From positions 1-53,291 of the forward strand of contig JAAXGN010000088.1 of the NCBI GenBank assembly GCA_012267415.1: a stretch of 53,291 bases of DNA. Reading direction: 5' to 3'. Positions 45,199-53,291 of the stretch are shown in pieces (position 1 is the stretch's first letter; each line of letters starts with the position of its first letter). The notes beneath the pieces are model-generated. The model ran no database searches. It was not told the origin of the DNA and worked only from the letters and a program-made list of their open reading frames with translations. A program made the translations under genes and the position numbers. The stretch is from Candidatus Poribacteria bacterium (GTDB lineage: Bacteria > Poribacteria > WGA-4E > WGA-3G).

Positions 45199-45483
45199 TC
45201 AACTTATACGCTGTTCTTTATCTTTGTAATAGTCAGCGTTTATTTCAATGTAATGTTCCCATTCTTCAGGGACATCGTCTTCAAAAAAGATCGCTTCAAC
45301 GGGACATTCAGGTTCACATACGCCACATTCAATGCATGTATCTGGATCTATGTAGAGTTGATTTACTTCGTCATATTCATCAGATTCATCCAATGGATGT
45401 GGACGAATGGAATCACAGGGACATATATCAACGCACACACTATCCTTTACATCAACACACGGTTCACAGATCACATAAGTCAT
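45199..45483 (-). CDS. Ferredoxin, 7Fe/8Fe type, second tandem copy
   Basis: A 94-residue paralogue of the flanking genes. It has MTYVICEPCVDVKDSVCVDI, an acidic linker HPLDESDEYDEV, and the 4Fe-4S motif CIECGVCEPECPVEAI. The tail WEHYIEINADYYKDKEQRIS is a little longer than in the other copies. Identity of the first ten residues in all three copies indicates recent tandem duplication. The linker between the two cluster motifs differs most, which could tune partner choice or potential. Confidence 0.9.
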   Translation of the reverse strand: MTYVICEPCVDVKDSVCVDICPCDSIRPHPLDESDEYDEVNQLYIDPDTCIECGVCEPECPVEAIFFEDDVPEEWEHYIEINADYYKDKEQRIS

Positions 45484-45533
45484 TTTCTTCTCCTATTATT
45501 ATATCCTATTTTCACAAAATGTCAAATATTGTT

Positions 45534-45806
45534 TTATTCTTGAAAGTATTCTGCGTTTATTTGTATGAAATGTTCCCACTCTTCAGGGACTTCTTCCTCA
45601 ATGAAAATAGCCTCAACGGGACATGCAGGTTCACATATAGCACAATCAATACATTCCTCTGGGTCAATATACAACTGTTCTTCTTCATCAAATTTATTGG
45701 GGTTTTCGAGGTCATCACGCATTGGATGTATACATTCCACAGGACAGATCTCAGCACATGCGTGGTCTTTAACATCAATGCAAGGTTCGCAAATTACATA
45801 AGTCAT
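45534..45806 (-). CDS. Ferredoxin, 7Fe/8Fe type, first tandem copy
   Basis: A 90-residue ferredoxin. It has MTYVICEPCIDVKDHACAEI, then CPVECIHPMRDD, a linker ENPNKFDEEEQ, and the 4Fe-4S motif CIDCAICEPACPVEAI. It begins the trio in transcription order and follows, by 69 bp, the gene pair encoding the LHxGF-repeat proteins. It could share a transcript with them, though that is not proven. The redox partner is not apparent in the window. Confidence 0.9.
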   Translation of the reverse strand: MTYVICEPCIDVKDHACAEICPVECIHPMRDDLENPNKFDEEEQLYIDPEECIDCAICEPACPVEAIFIEEEVPEEWEHFIQINAEYFQE

Positions 45807-45875
45807 GTTGTTTATCCTTTATTTTTGTATTTGTTTTATTTATTAATGTTCCTGTCAATTGTTTTATATTTGGTG

Positions 45876-46832
45876 TTATATATATGGGTATGCTCGGTCA
45901 TTTAATAGGCTTGCTTCTTGCCAATTTATTTCGTGTGTCCATCCAGGTTTTCTACCTTCAATCAGTCCCATACTGTAGCTAAGAACGCGATAGTTGATAC
46001 CTGTCATAACCGTGAGGCGAAATGCCAACTCTTCAGCTTCAGAAATGTGTGCCTCTATTCCACGATCCTTTACTAACGCAAATCCTTGATGTAGTAGTCT
46101 TACCTGTAGTCCGTGCTTTTCTATTTCTGACTGTAATCGTTGTGCTGCTTGTTGAACCAGCGAAAAATCCACATCAATGTAATCTTCCTCTTGATAGAGT
46201 ACAAACCCGCCGTGCCGAACATATACTGTTAGGTCATTTCCTTCAGGTATAGAATCTTGTTGCATTTCTTGTATTACGGTTTCTAATTCTACCATATCGT
46301 CTGTCTGATAGTTTGATGGATTATCTGGAAGAATTGCGATGTATATTTTTTCATAATAGACTTCAAATGGTAGTTTCCGTTCCGTAATTAGGGATTGTAA
46401 TACCTCTTTAACTTCTACCACTCGGTACGTGGCTATCGCGAGTTTTTCAACCTTATTGTGTATTTCGGATAACGTGCTTCTGTGAGTCATCCGCCAGTTT
46501 CCATCTATCCTGTTTTTATTCAGATATGCATCCAATGCAGCTTCTCCCTGCCAGTGCTTTAATATTGTTTCTTTATACTGCTTTGCTGTTTGTTCAGGAC
46601 CTTCCACTAACTGTTTTAACTGCTTTGCTGTTAGTTTATGCTCTTCCATTAACTGATTTAACTGCTTTTCTGTTGGTTTAGCACTTTCCACTATCAAGAG
46701 TGTGCGACCATCACCCACGTCGACCGGTAGTGCAAGTTCCTGAATTATGGATCTTAGTATTTCATTTACTTCGTTAGGTTTCACGGTTTTTTCTCCTTTA
46801 CTATCTGTGTTGCGGGTATTCTCCATGTTCAA
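45876..46832 (-). CDS. Uncharacterised 318-residue protein with internal repeats, paralogue of the next gene upstream
   Basis: No family is recognised. Two copies of an N-terminal-type motif can be read: NEVNEILRSIIQELALPVDV (about 21) and VKEVLQSLITERKLPFEV (about 140). Later come repeats of an LHxGF type: VYVRHGGFVLYQE, LLHQGFALVKD, and SYSMGLIEG near the C-terminus. A charged region QLNQLMEEHKLTAKQLKQLVEG lies between. Soluble, without a signal peptide. The same motifs occur in 46842-47564, 9 bp upstream, so the two arose by duplication and are cotranscribed. The ECF sigma gene precedes them. Confidence 0.72.
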   Translation of the reverse strand: MNMENTRNTDSKGEKTVKPNEVNEILRSIIQELALPVDVGDGRTLLIVESAKPTEKQLNQLMEEHKLTAKQLKQLVEGPEQTAKQYKETILKHWQGEAALDAYLNKNRIDGNWRMTHRSTLSEIHNKVEKLAIATYRVVEVKEVLQSLITERKLPFEVYYEKIYIAILPDNPSNYQTDDMVELETVIQEMQQDSIPEGNDLTVYVRHGGFVLYQEEDYIDVDFSLVQQAAQRLQSEIEKHGLQVRLLHQGFALVKDRGIEAHISEAEELAFRLTVMTGINYRVLSYSMGLIEGRKPGWTHEINWQEASLLNDRAYPYI

Positions 46833-46841
46833 GTTGAAAAC

Positions 46842-47564
46842 TTACCAGTGTCGGTGTCTGTAACGCCAACACGAAATGCGGATATTTGCGCTATTGCATT
46901 CGGTCATATTTGGTGTCTCTTTCCCTGAACCTGCAGTGAAATTGTAGGAATCCATCACATAGTTGATGTTTAGGGTTTCATCTATCAGCTTTGTGATCTG
47001 TTTGACCTGTGCAAGCGGTAAGGTCTTTTCAGACGGGTTTTCTAATTTGAAACCTCTATGTAGCAGTTTCGCCTTTGTGCGTTTCTCTTTTAAAGTCTTC
47101 TCAAAACGATCTGCTATACCTTCAAGCTGAGATGTGCTAATTTCTCCCTCTGTAGTTTTCTCTATACAGAATCCACCGTGCAGGATTTTTATGGGATACC
47201 GTGATGTGTCTTCTTCATGTAATGTGACCAGTCTGAAACCGTAATCTGTATACCTGATAGCCATTTCTTTATCAGCAATAACAGAATCAAGCAAGGGAAC
47301 AATTTTGAAATAATCCAAAAACTCATCTAAGGGAACGTCTGCATCGGTTTTCGTGTAGAATTTCATAATGGAACCTTCTCCGGGAGGTTGTGTATGGATT
47401 TTACCATCCGAGTTCCATTGATGTATCACGTCTTTTACGCGTGTTTCGGTTGTATAATCCTTACCATCTGATTTCTCGTTTGGCAATATGTCTACGATGT
47501 TAATCGGTAGTTTCTGTTCTGCGATTAAGGTTTTTAGTAATTCCTTGACCTCTTGCGGTGTCAT
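46842..47564 (-). CDS. Uncharacterised 240-residue LHxGF-repeat protein downstream of the ECF sigma gene
   Basis: The ATG at 47564 is chosen, with ribosome binding site aaaggaga upstream; an earlier in-frame codon (47594) lies before that site. The N-terminus TPQEVKELLKTLIAEQKLP matches the repeated motif of its paralogue. Three GF repeats follow: YTDYGFRLVTL, ILHGGFCIEKT and LLHRGFKLENP, each about 35-50 residues apart and ending in helices. The last 15 residues (SANIRISCWRYRHRHW) look out of character, as if a frameshift or deletion had replaced the native end. Function unknown; given the position after a sigma factor, a sensor or effector of the same response is possible. Confidence 0.7.
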   Translation of the reverse strand: MTPQEVKELLKTLIAEQKLPINIVDILPNEKSDGKDYTTETRVKDVIHQWNSDGKIHTQPPGEGSIMKFYTKTDADVPLDEFLDYFKIVPLLDSVIADKEMAIRYTDYGFRLVTLHEEDTSRYPIKILHGGFCIEKTTEGEISTSQLEGIADRFEKTLKEKRTKAKLLHRGFKLENPSEKTLPLAQVKQITKLIDETLNINYVMDSYNFTAGSGKETPNMTECNSANIRISCWRYRHRHW

Positions 47565-47633
47565 TTGTGTTCTCCTTTTAGAGTAAGAATGCAAATCGGT
47601 TGAAAAGGTTACATCTTTGTGTGATTTGCCAAA

Positions 47634-48254
47634 TTAGTCTGTCTGTATATTCTCTTCTTTACGAAATATGTTATCAAATTCTCCGGGATATTCTGCTTTC
47701 ATCCAATTACGAATTCTCTTTTTTGCACGATGTAACCGCACTTTCGTTGCTGACAGTGCAATGTTCAGGGAATCTGCGATTTCGTCCATAGGCATTTTCG
47801 GATTTGCCAGTTTTAGATCAAATACCTCTTGTTCGGACTTCGGTAGTCGTTGTGCCAATGCATGGACAATCTCCAACTGTTCTTTTGCGATAATACGATA
47901 AATGGGAGAGCGATGTTCAAGGTCTACCAGATAGGCTTCAGGATTTCCTTCAATTGAAGTGATTTCAAGCTTTGTTTCAATGTTCCGGAAGTGTGCTGCA
48001 ACAAGTTGATGTGCAATACTAAACAGCCAACTTGAAAAACTCTTAGGATTACGTAGTGTGCTGAGATTTTGATGCACTCTAATAAATGTCTCTTGTACTA
48101 AGTCTTGTGCGGTTTCCCAGTTGTCAACACGTCTGTAGAAGAAACTGAGGAGAGGCCCTTCGTAACGGTGATAGAGGATTTCGAATGTTCCTTCATCGGT
48201 ATTATCTAAATTGTCAGTTATGTAATCTTCGTCATGGCGTTTATCCATTTCCAT
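47634..48254 (-). CDS. ECF-type RNA polymerase sigma factor
   Basis: A protein of about 206 residues with sigma region 2 (FEILYHRYEGPLLSFFYRRV, then WETAQDLVQETFIRVHQNLS and FSSWLFSIAHQLVAAHFR) and region 4.2 (LPKSEQEVFDLKLANPKM, then MDEIADSLNIALSATKVRLH). There is no region 3, so it is an extracytoplasmic-function sigma factor. The start is uncertain among ATG 48254, ATG 48248 and an upstream TTG at 48269. No membrane anti-sigma gene is adjacent; the two LHxGF-repeat genes come next at the same strand, 69 bp downstream. Confidence 0.9.
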   Translation of the reverse strand: MEMDKRHDEDYITDNLDNTDEGTFEILYHRYEGPLLSFFYRRVDNWETAQDLVQETFIRVHQNLSTLRNPKSFSSWLFSIAHQLVAAHFRNIETKLEITSIEGNPEAYLVDLEHRSPIYRIIAKEQLEIVHALAQRLPKSEQEVFDLKLANPKMPMDEIADSLNIALSATKVRLHRAKKRIRNWMKAEYPGEFDNIFRKEENIQTD

Positions 48255-48467
48255 CACCGTTTTTATCAATTCCTCAACAAGATTATACTACCTTTTATAT
48301 GTAAGAATGTAATTTCGTTGAAAAGGTTACATAATCGGCATTACCAGTGGTGAAAAATCAACTATTCATTGAATTCACACTAAAAAAATAGGAATTCCTC
48401 GACTGGAATAACTTTATATATTGATTGATGGGTGTGTAAGACTCTTGTCACCAAATTCGAAAATTTA

Positions 48468-48669
48468 AGAAGATAAATCCAATCTATTAGTGTCCTAAGT
48501 CCCGTAGGGACAATATGTTTATAGATCATGGTTGAACACCCGTTCTTTAGTCCCGTAGGGACGATATGTGTAAATTAAAGCAATAACATAAACATAGCGT
48601 CCCTAAGGGACTAACGAGAGTTAGGATAACGTTTTTCTATAAACATATCGTCCCTACGGGACTAAAGAC
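48468..48669. repeat. 201-bp nested inverted-repeat element, copy B
   Basis: Same layout and orientation as copy A (43103-43303), beginning agataaatccaatct, with four gtcccgtagggac-type cores and outer arms ending at about 48663. A few substitutions (gacaatatg, cctaaggga) show it is older or diverging. It lies in the 700-bp region between the ECF sigma gene and a lipoprotein gene, where no coding gene is seen. Confidence 0.88.
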
Positions 48670-48804
48670 TTTCTCATAACAATTAATCTCTGTAAATTGA
48701 TCTATGAAGATTTGGCGAAGAACCGAGCTTCTGATGATGTGGATTCAAGAGTGGATTTAAGTGAGTTTCACGGTAGGTAAATGATCGACACTAACACATT
48801 TATT

Positions 48805-48962
48805 ATAACCTAAGTTGCCACCTTGTAGCACAATCTGTTAGATTGTGCCTGTGAAACGCAAACTAACAGTTTGCGCTACAAATACTGACTTATTATTAGC
48901 ATATTTTTCATTAAAGACGGACTTTCTATGACGAAAAACTAAAAGGTAGCAACTTGGGTTAT
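48805..48962. mobile_element. MITE with ataacc-aagttgc ends carrying a REP-like doublet (158 bp)
   Basis: The terminal inverted repeats at 48805-48824 and 48943-48962 match at 18 of 20 positions. Inside, 48825-48880 is a REP-like doublet (cacaatctgttagattgtg and gcaaactaacagtttgc). Partial relatives lie at 8763-8799 (two ends only) and 16750-16824 (doublet plus one end). It ends 9 bp from the 3' end of the lipoprotein gene. Confidence 0.8.
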
Positions 48963-48970
48963 TATATGAC

Positions 48971-49342
48971 TTATTCCGTTGGTTTGCGTGGTGGTCTTTC
49001 ATCAACGGGTGCTTCTTCCTTGCTAATCACTTCAACAAGACGATACGCATACCGTCCTACGTCCTGAATTCCTTCCGGTCGTTCATGAAGACTGACTTTT
49101 AGGGTGTAGATGTATCCTTCCTCATATTCAAACCCTTGTATAGCCTCATAAAAGAAATGCCATGCTTCTGCTTCCTCGTTGTATTCAAGGTAGCATTCCT
49201 GTGGATGAGCACCGACACAGTCAGTTCTATAGGGGCCTATAGTGAGTATTTCAGTATGGTCTGCCTCATCTCTGTCACATCCAATGGTTAGGGATAGGAG
49301 GATGAGTGTGATTATAGGAATTTTTTTAATTGTATTTTGCAT
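48971..49342 (-). CDS. DUF4377-like lipoprotein
   Basis: A 123-residue envelope lipoprotein. The signal peptide MQNTIKKIPIITLILLSLTI leads to the lipobox IGC. The mature part has CVGAHPQECYLEYNEEAEAW, then HFFYEAIQGFEYEEGYIYTL and YAYRLVEVISKEE, which are the conserved cysteine pair and the W..FY..I.GF.YE.GY pattern of the DUF4377 family. Function is unknown; some members sit next to heat-shock protein HslJ-like domains. It appears monocistronic. Confidence 0.8.
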   Translation of the reverse strand: MQNTIKKIPIITLILLSLTIGCDRDEADHTEILTIGPYRTDCVGAHPQECYLEYNEEAEAWHFFYEAIQGFEYEEGYIYTLKVSLHERPEGIQDVGRYAYRLVEVISKEEAPVDERPPRKPTE

Positions 49343-49554
49343 TGTAATTCTCCACTATCAATATAACACATTATACGATTAGTTTTCAATGGTATTTCAG
49401 AGACTGCATCTTGTAATTCCCTGTTTTTTTTAACTTAAGCGTGGTATAATTTATGTCATTGTGGATCTATGGTTTAGAGCGATTTTCAATCTATAAAGAC
49501 AAACAAGTGTTGGAAAAGTAATGCAATTTCGTCTAATAGTAAGGAGATACTCTT

Positions 49555-49887
49555 ATGAAACATATTATTGACAACATCAATAAAATGAACTTTAGGATTA
49601 AGACGGTCGACCTTGCAGGACGGGTGCCATGTCCTGATTCTATTGAATTGTTGTGTGTGGAACTCCATTATGCTGGGGAAGATGGCAAGCTTTCCTTAGC
49701 ACTAGTTCGGTACGCCCGCGACGGTATTGAACAAGTAAACGGTCTCCCGTTTGATTTAAGTAAAAAGGAATTCGTTGCCACTGTTCCTATACAAGAGGCG
49801 AGATTGAAAGCAGAACTCCAGAAGATTGGTCCCGAAATCTCCCGGATTATATTTGAAGATCTTTGGATGTCTTCAATGCTGCATTGA
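49555..49887 (+). CDS. Uncharacterised 110-residue protein
   Basis: No family is recognised. A strong ribosome binding site (aaggag) precedes the ATG. The protein is soluble and begins MKHIIDNINKMNFRIKTVDL. It contains a strand-rich part (IELLCVELHYAGEDGKLSLA, then RYARDGIEQVNGLPFDLSKK) and a helical end (AELQKIGPEISRIIFEDLW). It lies alone between two small minus-strand lipoprotein genes. Confidence 0.65.
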   Translation: MKHIIDNINKMNFRIKTVDLAGRVPCPDSIELLCVELHYAGEDGKLSLALVRYARDGIEQVNGLPFDLSKKEFVATVPIQEARLKAELQKIGPEISRIIFEDLWMSSMLH

Positions 49888-49930
49888 CTACTTCCGTGCA
49901 TAGATAGACTGATATTACCCTTTGGAATCA

Positions 49931-50305
49931 TTACCATCTTTCAGTTTTACGTCGATAGTCCATCTTATATATTACGCCAGCACTGTTCACAAAAACATAG
50001 ATATGGTAGTAATCGTCGTGTCCCGTATCTGTGTCTCCCAGTGCCGCTAATAGATTGACACCGATTTCAGTTTGTGATTCAATATCGTAAACATAAGTAT
50101 GCCTATAGTTCCCTTGACCTATAGGGATTGAATGTTTTGGATCAGGGTGCTTCTCCAAAAATTCTTCAAAGGACTGGTTCAGCCAAGGACTATAAAAGGC
50201 TTCAACATCATGGTCATGTTGGATGGTGTGTGTCGCGCAACCGATTACTGCAAATGTAAGTACGCAGATGACAAACAGTGGTATGTATTCAAAGCCGCGG
50301 TTCAT
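49931..50305 (-). CDS. Small lipoprotein of unknown function
   Basis: A 124-residue protein with a signal peptide (PLFVICVLTFAVI) ending in lipobox IGC, so probably membrane anchored. The mature part contains FEEFLEKHPDPKHSIPIGQG and YYHIYVFVNSAGVIYKMDYR, a pattern seen in small SmpA/OmlA-like or unnamed lipoproteins, but I cannot assign a family. It has a ribosome binding site aaggaga before the ATG at 50305. Confidence 0.7.
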   Translation of the reverse strand: MNRGFEYIPLFVICVLTFAVIGCATHTIQHDHDVEAFYSPWLNQSFEEFLEKHPDPKHSIPIGQGNYRHTYVYDIESQTEIGVNLLAALGDTDTGHDDYYHIYVFVNSAGVIYKMDYRRKTERW

Positions 50306-50455
50306 AGGTTCTCCTTATGGACGAGGTCGGAAACCCCTTGGGTAATTGTGTAAAACGAATGGATCGCTCTACTCATGAGAAAGATTATTTCAAAATCATC
50401 ATTTTACACAGTAGTAACGTCAGTCGCGTTTCCTTCGTTTACATCTCTACTATAA

Positions 50456-53125
50456 CTAAGCAGACAAGAAATTGCGTATTACATAATCCAAAATCCCACC
50501 GTTCTTATAATATTCCACTTCCACAGGTGAATCAATTCGGAGAAGCAATTCCGTTGTCTGTATGTCACCGTTCCCTCTGTCGATTTTCATGGTTACCATC
50601 TGTCCCGGTTGCAGGTCGTCGGCAAATCCTGTGATGCTGATAATCTCGCTACCGTCAAGGTTTAGCGATTGTGCATTTTCACCATCCATAAACTGTAGCG
50701 GTAAAATCCCCATCCCAATTAGATTGCTGCGGTGTATCCGTTCATAACTTTCTACAACGACTGCTTTTACGCCGAGGAGTTTTGGTCCTTTCGCTGCCCA
50801 GTCTCGTGAACTTCCCATACCGTAATCTTGACCTGCAAAGAGGACCGTCGGAACACCATTCTCTTGGTAGCGGTTTGCTGCTTCATAGATTGTCGTCTGT
50901 GTTTCCTCTGGATAGAGAATAGTGTATCCACCTTCAACATCAGGTGTCATCAGGTTGCGGACACGTCTATTGGCAAAGGTGCCACGACTCATGACCCGGT
51001 CATTGCCGCGTCTTGCACCATAGGTATTAAAATCACGAGTTTCTACGCCGCGTTCCTGCAAATAACTGCCAGCAGGACTCGATGCAGCAATTGCTCCTGC
51101 AGGTGAGATATGGTCTGTGGTGACAGAGTCTCCAAAAATCCCGAGTATGCGTGCATCAAAAATATCCGAAATTGGTGCAGGTTCAGATGTAAATCCTTCA
51201 AAAAAGGGAGGATGCTGTATGTAAGTGCTTCTTTCGTTCCAAGGATAAAGGACACCTATTGCTCCCGCAAGTTCTTCCCATTCAGGTGCCTGATTGCCGA
51301 TGGATTCATACATCTCTTTGAATGTACTTCGGTTTACTGCAGTGGCGATCATTTCAGCGATCTCTTGACGTGTTGGCCATATATCCTTGAGGAAGACACC
51401 CTCACCTGCATCACTGTATCCTATGGGTTCTGTTGCCAGATCAATATCGATTCGTCCTGCAAGACCAAATGCTACAACGAGTGGGGGTGACATCAGAAAA
51501 TTGGCTTTTATCTCTGGATGCACACGCGCTTCAAAGTTTCTGTTCCCACTTAGGACACTTGCAGTTACAAGGTTTTCAGCATCAATCGCATCCTGAACGA
51601 CTTCATTGAGGGGACCGCTATTACCAATACAGGTCGTGCAGCCATACCCTACGACGTTATATCCGATTTTTTCTAAATAAGGGAGTAATCCGGTGTTGCG
51701 TAGATATTCAGTTACAACGCGCGAACCGGGTGCTAAACTCGTTTTTACATAGTCAGGAACACGTAAACCTTTTTCTACTGCTTTTTTCGCAAGTAGTCCT
51801 GCCCCAATCATTACTGATGGATTGCTTGTATTAGTGCAACTGGTAATAGCAGAGATGACGACAGAACCGTGTTTAACTGTTCCCTTACCTGCTATTTCTG
51901 CCACACCAAATCCGTCTTCAGCTATTGGACGTGTGAGGATTTCTCCAAAGGTTTCTTTCACATCTGATAACGGAATTCGGTCTTGTGGACGTTTTGGTCC
52001 TGCTATACTCGGTTCAATTTCACTCAGATCAATTTCTAACACATCAGAGTATTCTACATCACCGAGACGCGGGATACCGAATAAACCTTGTGCTTTAAGG
52101 TAAGTTTCTACAAAATCAACATGCGTTTCGTCCCGACCTGTGAGTCTGAGGTAGTTCATGGTCTCAGAGTCTGGCGGGAAGAAACCTATCGTTGCACCGT
52201 ATTCAGGACACATATTGGATATTGTTGCTCGGTCTGGCAATGCAAGTGCTTCAACACCTTCACCGAAGAACTCAACAAATTTTCCGACAACTGATGCTTC
52301 TCTAAGTTGCTGCGTTACTGTCAACACGAGATCGGTTGCGGTTACACCGTCTTGGAGTTTTCCTGTCATGTGCACACCGAGGACCTCTGGGGTTAGTATG
52401 TATACCGGTTGTCCCAACATTGCTGCTTCAGCTTCAATCCCCCCAACACCCCATCCGACGATACCTAAGCCGTTAATCATTGTGGTATGGGAATCTGTTC
52501 CGACAAGTGTGTCGGGGTATGCTACTGTGTCCTCTACCATGACGACCTGAGCGAGATACTCAAGATTCACCTGATGCACAATTCCTATTGATGGTGGAAT
52601 GATATTGAACTTTTCAAAAGCCTGTTGTCCCCATTTAAGAAATTCGTATCGTTCTTTGTTGCGTTCAAACTCTTTTTGGGTGTTGAACTGAAAGGCATTT
52701 TCTGTTCCGTAAGCATCTACTTGAATTGAGTGGTCAATCACTAAATCAACAGGGACAAGTGGTTCGATCATGCTGGGATCACCACCGAGTTTGTCTACAG
52801 CGGACCGCATTGCAGCGATATCAACGACAAGCGGAACCCCTGTGAAATCTTGTGCAACAACACGAGCAGGTCTGAATGGTATTTCTGCAGATTTTGGATT
52901 CTTGGCATCCCAATTTACCAAGTTGATGATGTCCTGTTCAGTGATCTGACGTTCATCAAAATTTCGCAGTAGGGATTCAAGCAGTATACGAATACTTACA
53001 GGTAAAGTATCTATTGAAACGTTACACGCTTCACTCAAGGTAGGTAGAGAATAGTAGACACAATCAGAAACGTCGTTTCTTAAGTTTTTTCGGGTATTGA
53101 ATAGATTATGAGAGGGATGGGACAT
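50456..53125 (-). CDS. acnA: Aconitate hydratase A
   Basis: The TCA-cycle enzyme interconverting citrate and isocitrate. The 889-residue length is normal for AcnA/IRP-type aconitase. The iron-sulfur cysteines lie in [19 protein letters not shown] and in [15 protein letters not shown]. The N-terminal [21 protein letters not shown] (first part) and the C-terminal swivel-domain signatures [20 protein letters not shown] and [19 protein letters not shown] are present. A ribosome binding site aaaggag precedes the ATG at 53125. Monocistronic here. AcnA proteins can also act as iron-responsive RNA-binding proteins. Confidence 0.97.
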   Translation of the reverse strand: MSHPSHNLFNTRKNLRNDVSDCVYYSLPTLSEACNVSIDTLPVSIRILLESLLRNFDERQITEQDIINLVNWDAKNPKSAEIPFRPARVVAQDFTGVPLVVDIAAMRSAVDKLGGDPSMIEPLVPVDLVIDHSIQVDAYGTENAFQFNTQKEFERNKERYEFLKWGQQAFEKFNIIPPSIGIVHQVNLEYLAQVVMVEDTVAYPDTLVGTDSHTTMINGLGIVGWGVGGIEAEAAMLGQPVYILTPEVLGVHMTGKLQDGVTATDLVLTVTQQLREASVVGKFVEFFGEGVEALALPDRATISNMCPEYGATIGFFPPDSETMNYLRLTGRDETHVDFVETYLKAQGLFGIPRLGDVEYSDVLEIDLSEIEPSIAGPKRPQDRIPLSDVKETFGEILTRPIAEDGFGVAEIAGKGTVKHGSVVISAITSCTNTSNPSVMIGAGLLAKKAVEKGLRVPDYVKTSLAPGSRVVTEYLRNTGLLPYLEKIGYNVVGYGCTTCIGNSGPLNEVVQDAIDAENLVTASVLSGNRNFEARVHPEIKANFLMSPPLVVAFGLAGRIDIDLATEPIGYSDAGEGVFLKDIWPTRQEIAEMIATAVNRSTFKEMYESIGNQAPEWEELAGAIGVLYPWNERSTYIQHPPFFEGFTSEPAPISDIFDARILGIFGDSVTTDHISPAGAIAASSPAGSYLQERGVETRDFNTYGARRGNDRVMSRGTFANRRVRNLMTPDVEGGYTILYPEETQTTIYEAANRYQENGVPTVLFAGQDYGMGSSRDWAAKGPKLLGVKAVVVESYERIHRSNLIGMGILPLQFMDGENAQSLNLDGSEIISITGFADDLQPGQMVTMKIDRGNGDIQTTELLLRIDSPVEVEYYKNGGILDYVIRNFLSA

Positions 53126-53291
53126 TTACAAACTCCTTTAAGGATATGTTTTAATGTCATTTTATCACATAAGTCGTTGAAATTCAATTCATTTGAAGCG
53201 TGTGGGGTGTAAAGTTATAGTAGAAAAGCATGAGTAAAAAGAAGAGTAAGTTTCTGCAAAACCCAAGTCCCAGAGGGGCGAAAGGTGTATA
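53126..53291. other. acnA upstream region and start of another repeat
   Basis: The first 60 bp are AT-rich and should hold the acnA promoter on the minus strand. The last ~26 bp (agtcccagaggggcgaaagg, then tgtata) look like the first part of a further dispersed palindromic repeat, cut by the window edge. Confidence 0.5.

Noticed and set aside
44928..45905. Long plus-strand frame of 325 codons across the three ferredoxin genes
   Set aside because: It is the antisense of three clearly coding, Cys-motif ferredoxins; its length follows from their biased, duplicated codons, and its repeats mirror theirs.

Overview
The window most resembles a chromosome piece of a Candidatus Poribacteria-type bacterium, or a relative in the Planctomycetes/Chlorobi/deltaproteobacterial neighbourhood. 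The clues are a very large C25 (gingipain-type) protease ending in a FlgD/sorting-like C-terminal domain, a second decayed copy of such a domain whose end reads GDF(S)ATRKMLILK, CotH-plus-ankyrin proteins, Uma2 fragments, a D-xylonate-dehydratase-like gene, and abundant palindromic repeats with a resident RAYT transposase. This assignment is inference from gene content; there is no rRNA in the window.

Layout. 1-3.7 kb: tandem REP doublets around a RAYT transposase, then an orphan type III restriction-like helicase/nuclease. 4.2-7.3 kb: tmk, holB, a TPR protein and, convergent, sixA. 7.5-12.3 kb: a MITE, a sigma-70 family factor, a broken Uma2 gene, a secreted CotH/ankyrin protein and a small two-gene unit whose second gene is truncated. 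12.3-16.7 kb: a same-strand run of sugar-acid dehydratase (YjhG/YagF type), a VanZ-metallo-beta-lactamase fusion, purE and an RraA-like aldolase. 16.9-24.8 kb (minus): rqcP-pdxA-C25 protease. 25-31.6 kb (minus): six tRNAs (Pro, Arg, His, Arg, Lys, Leu) followed by tig-clpP-clpX-lon, with MITEs lying in two of the gaps of this proteostasis run.

31.7-42.8 kb is a defence island built on DNA phosphorothioation. On the minus strand lie dndC-dndD-dndE (sulfur insertion into the DNA backbone) preceded by a small HTH protein. Convergent to it, behind a perfect consensus sigma-70 promoter, lies an AT-rich effector operon: a PLD-like/DEAH helicase (split by a frameshift), a 56-residue ORF, a second DndD/Rad50-like ATPase, a dnd-associated protein 4-like protein and a DGQHR protein with an N-terminal nuclease-like domain. 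No dndA, and no recognisable dndF/G/H, is present. The two operons overlap tail to tail by 11 bp. This is the most interesting part of the window: a phosphorothioation system whose restriction half differs from the textbook DndFGH set.

43-48.7 kb is bracketed by two direct ~201-bp copies of a nested palindromic repeat. It holds an unknown protein, a decayed sorting-domain remnant, three tandem ferredoxins, two paralogous proteins built of an unrecognised 'LHxGF' repeat, and an ECF sigma factor. The window ends with two small lipoproteins, a short unknown gene and acnA (aconitase).

Repeats form at least four families: REP-like palindromes (RAYT associated), CTAG-bounded IS630-type MITEs, a MITE with ataacc-aagttgc ends that carries a REP doublet, and the 201-bp element.
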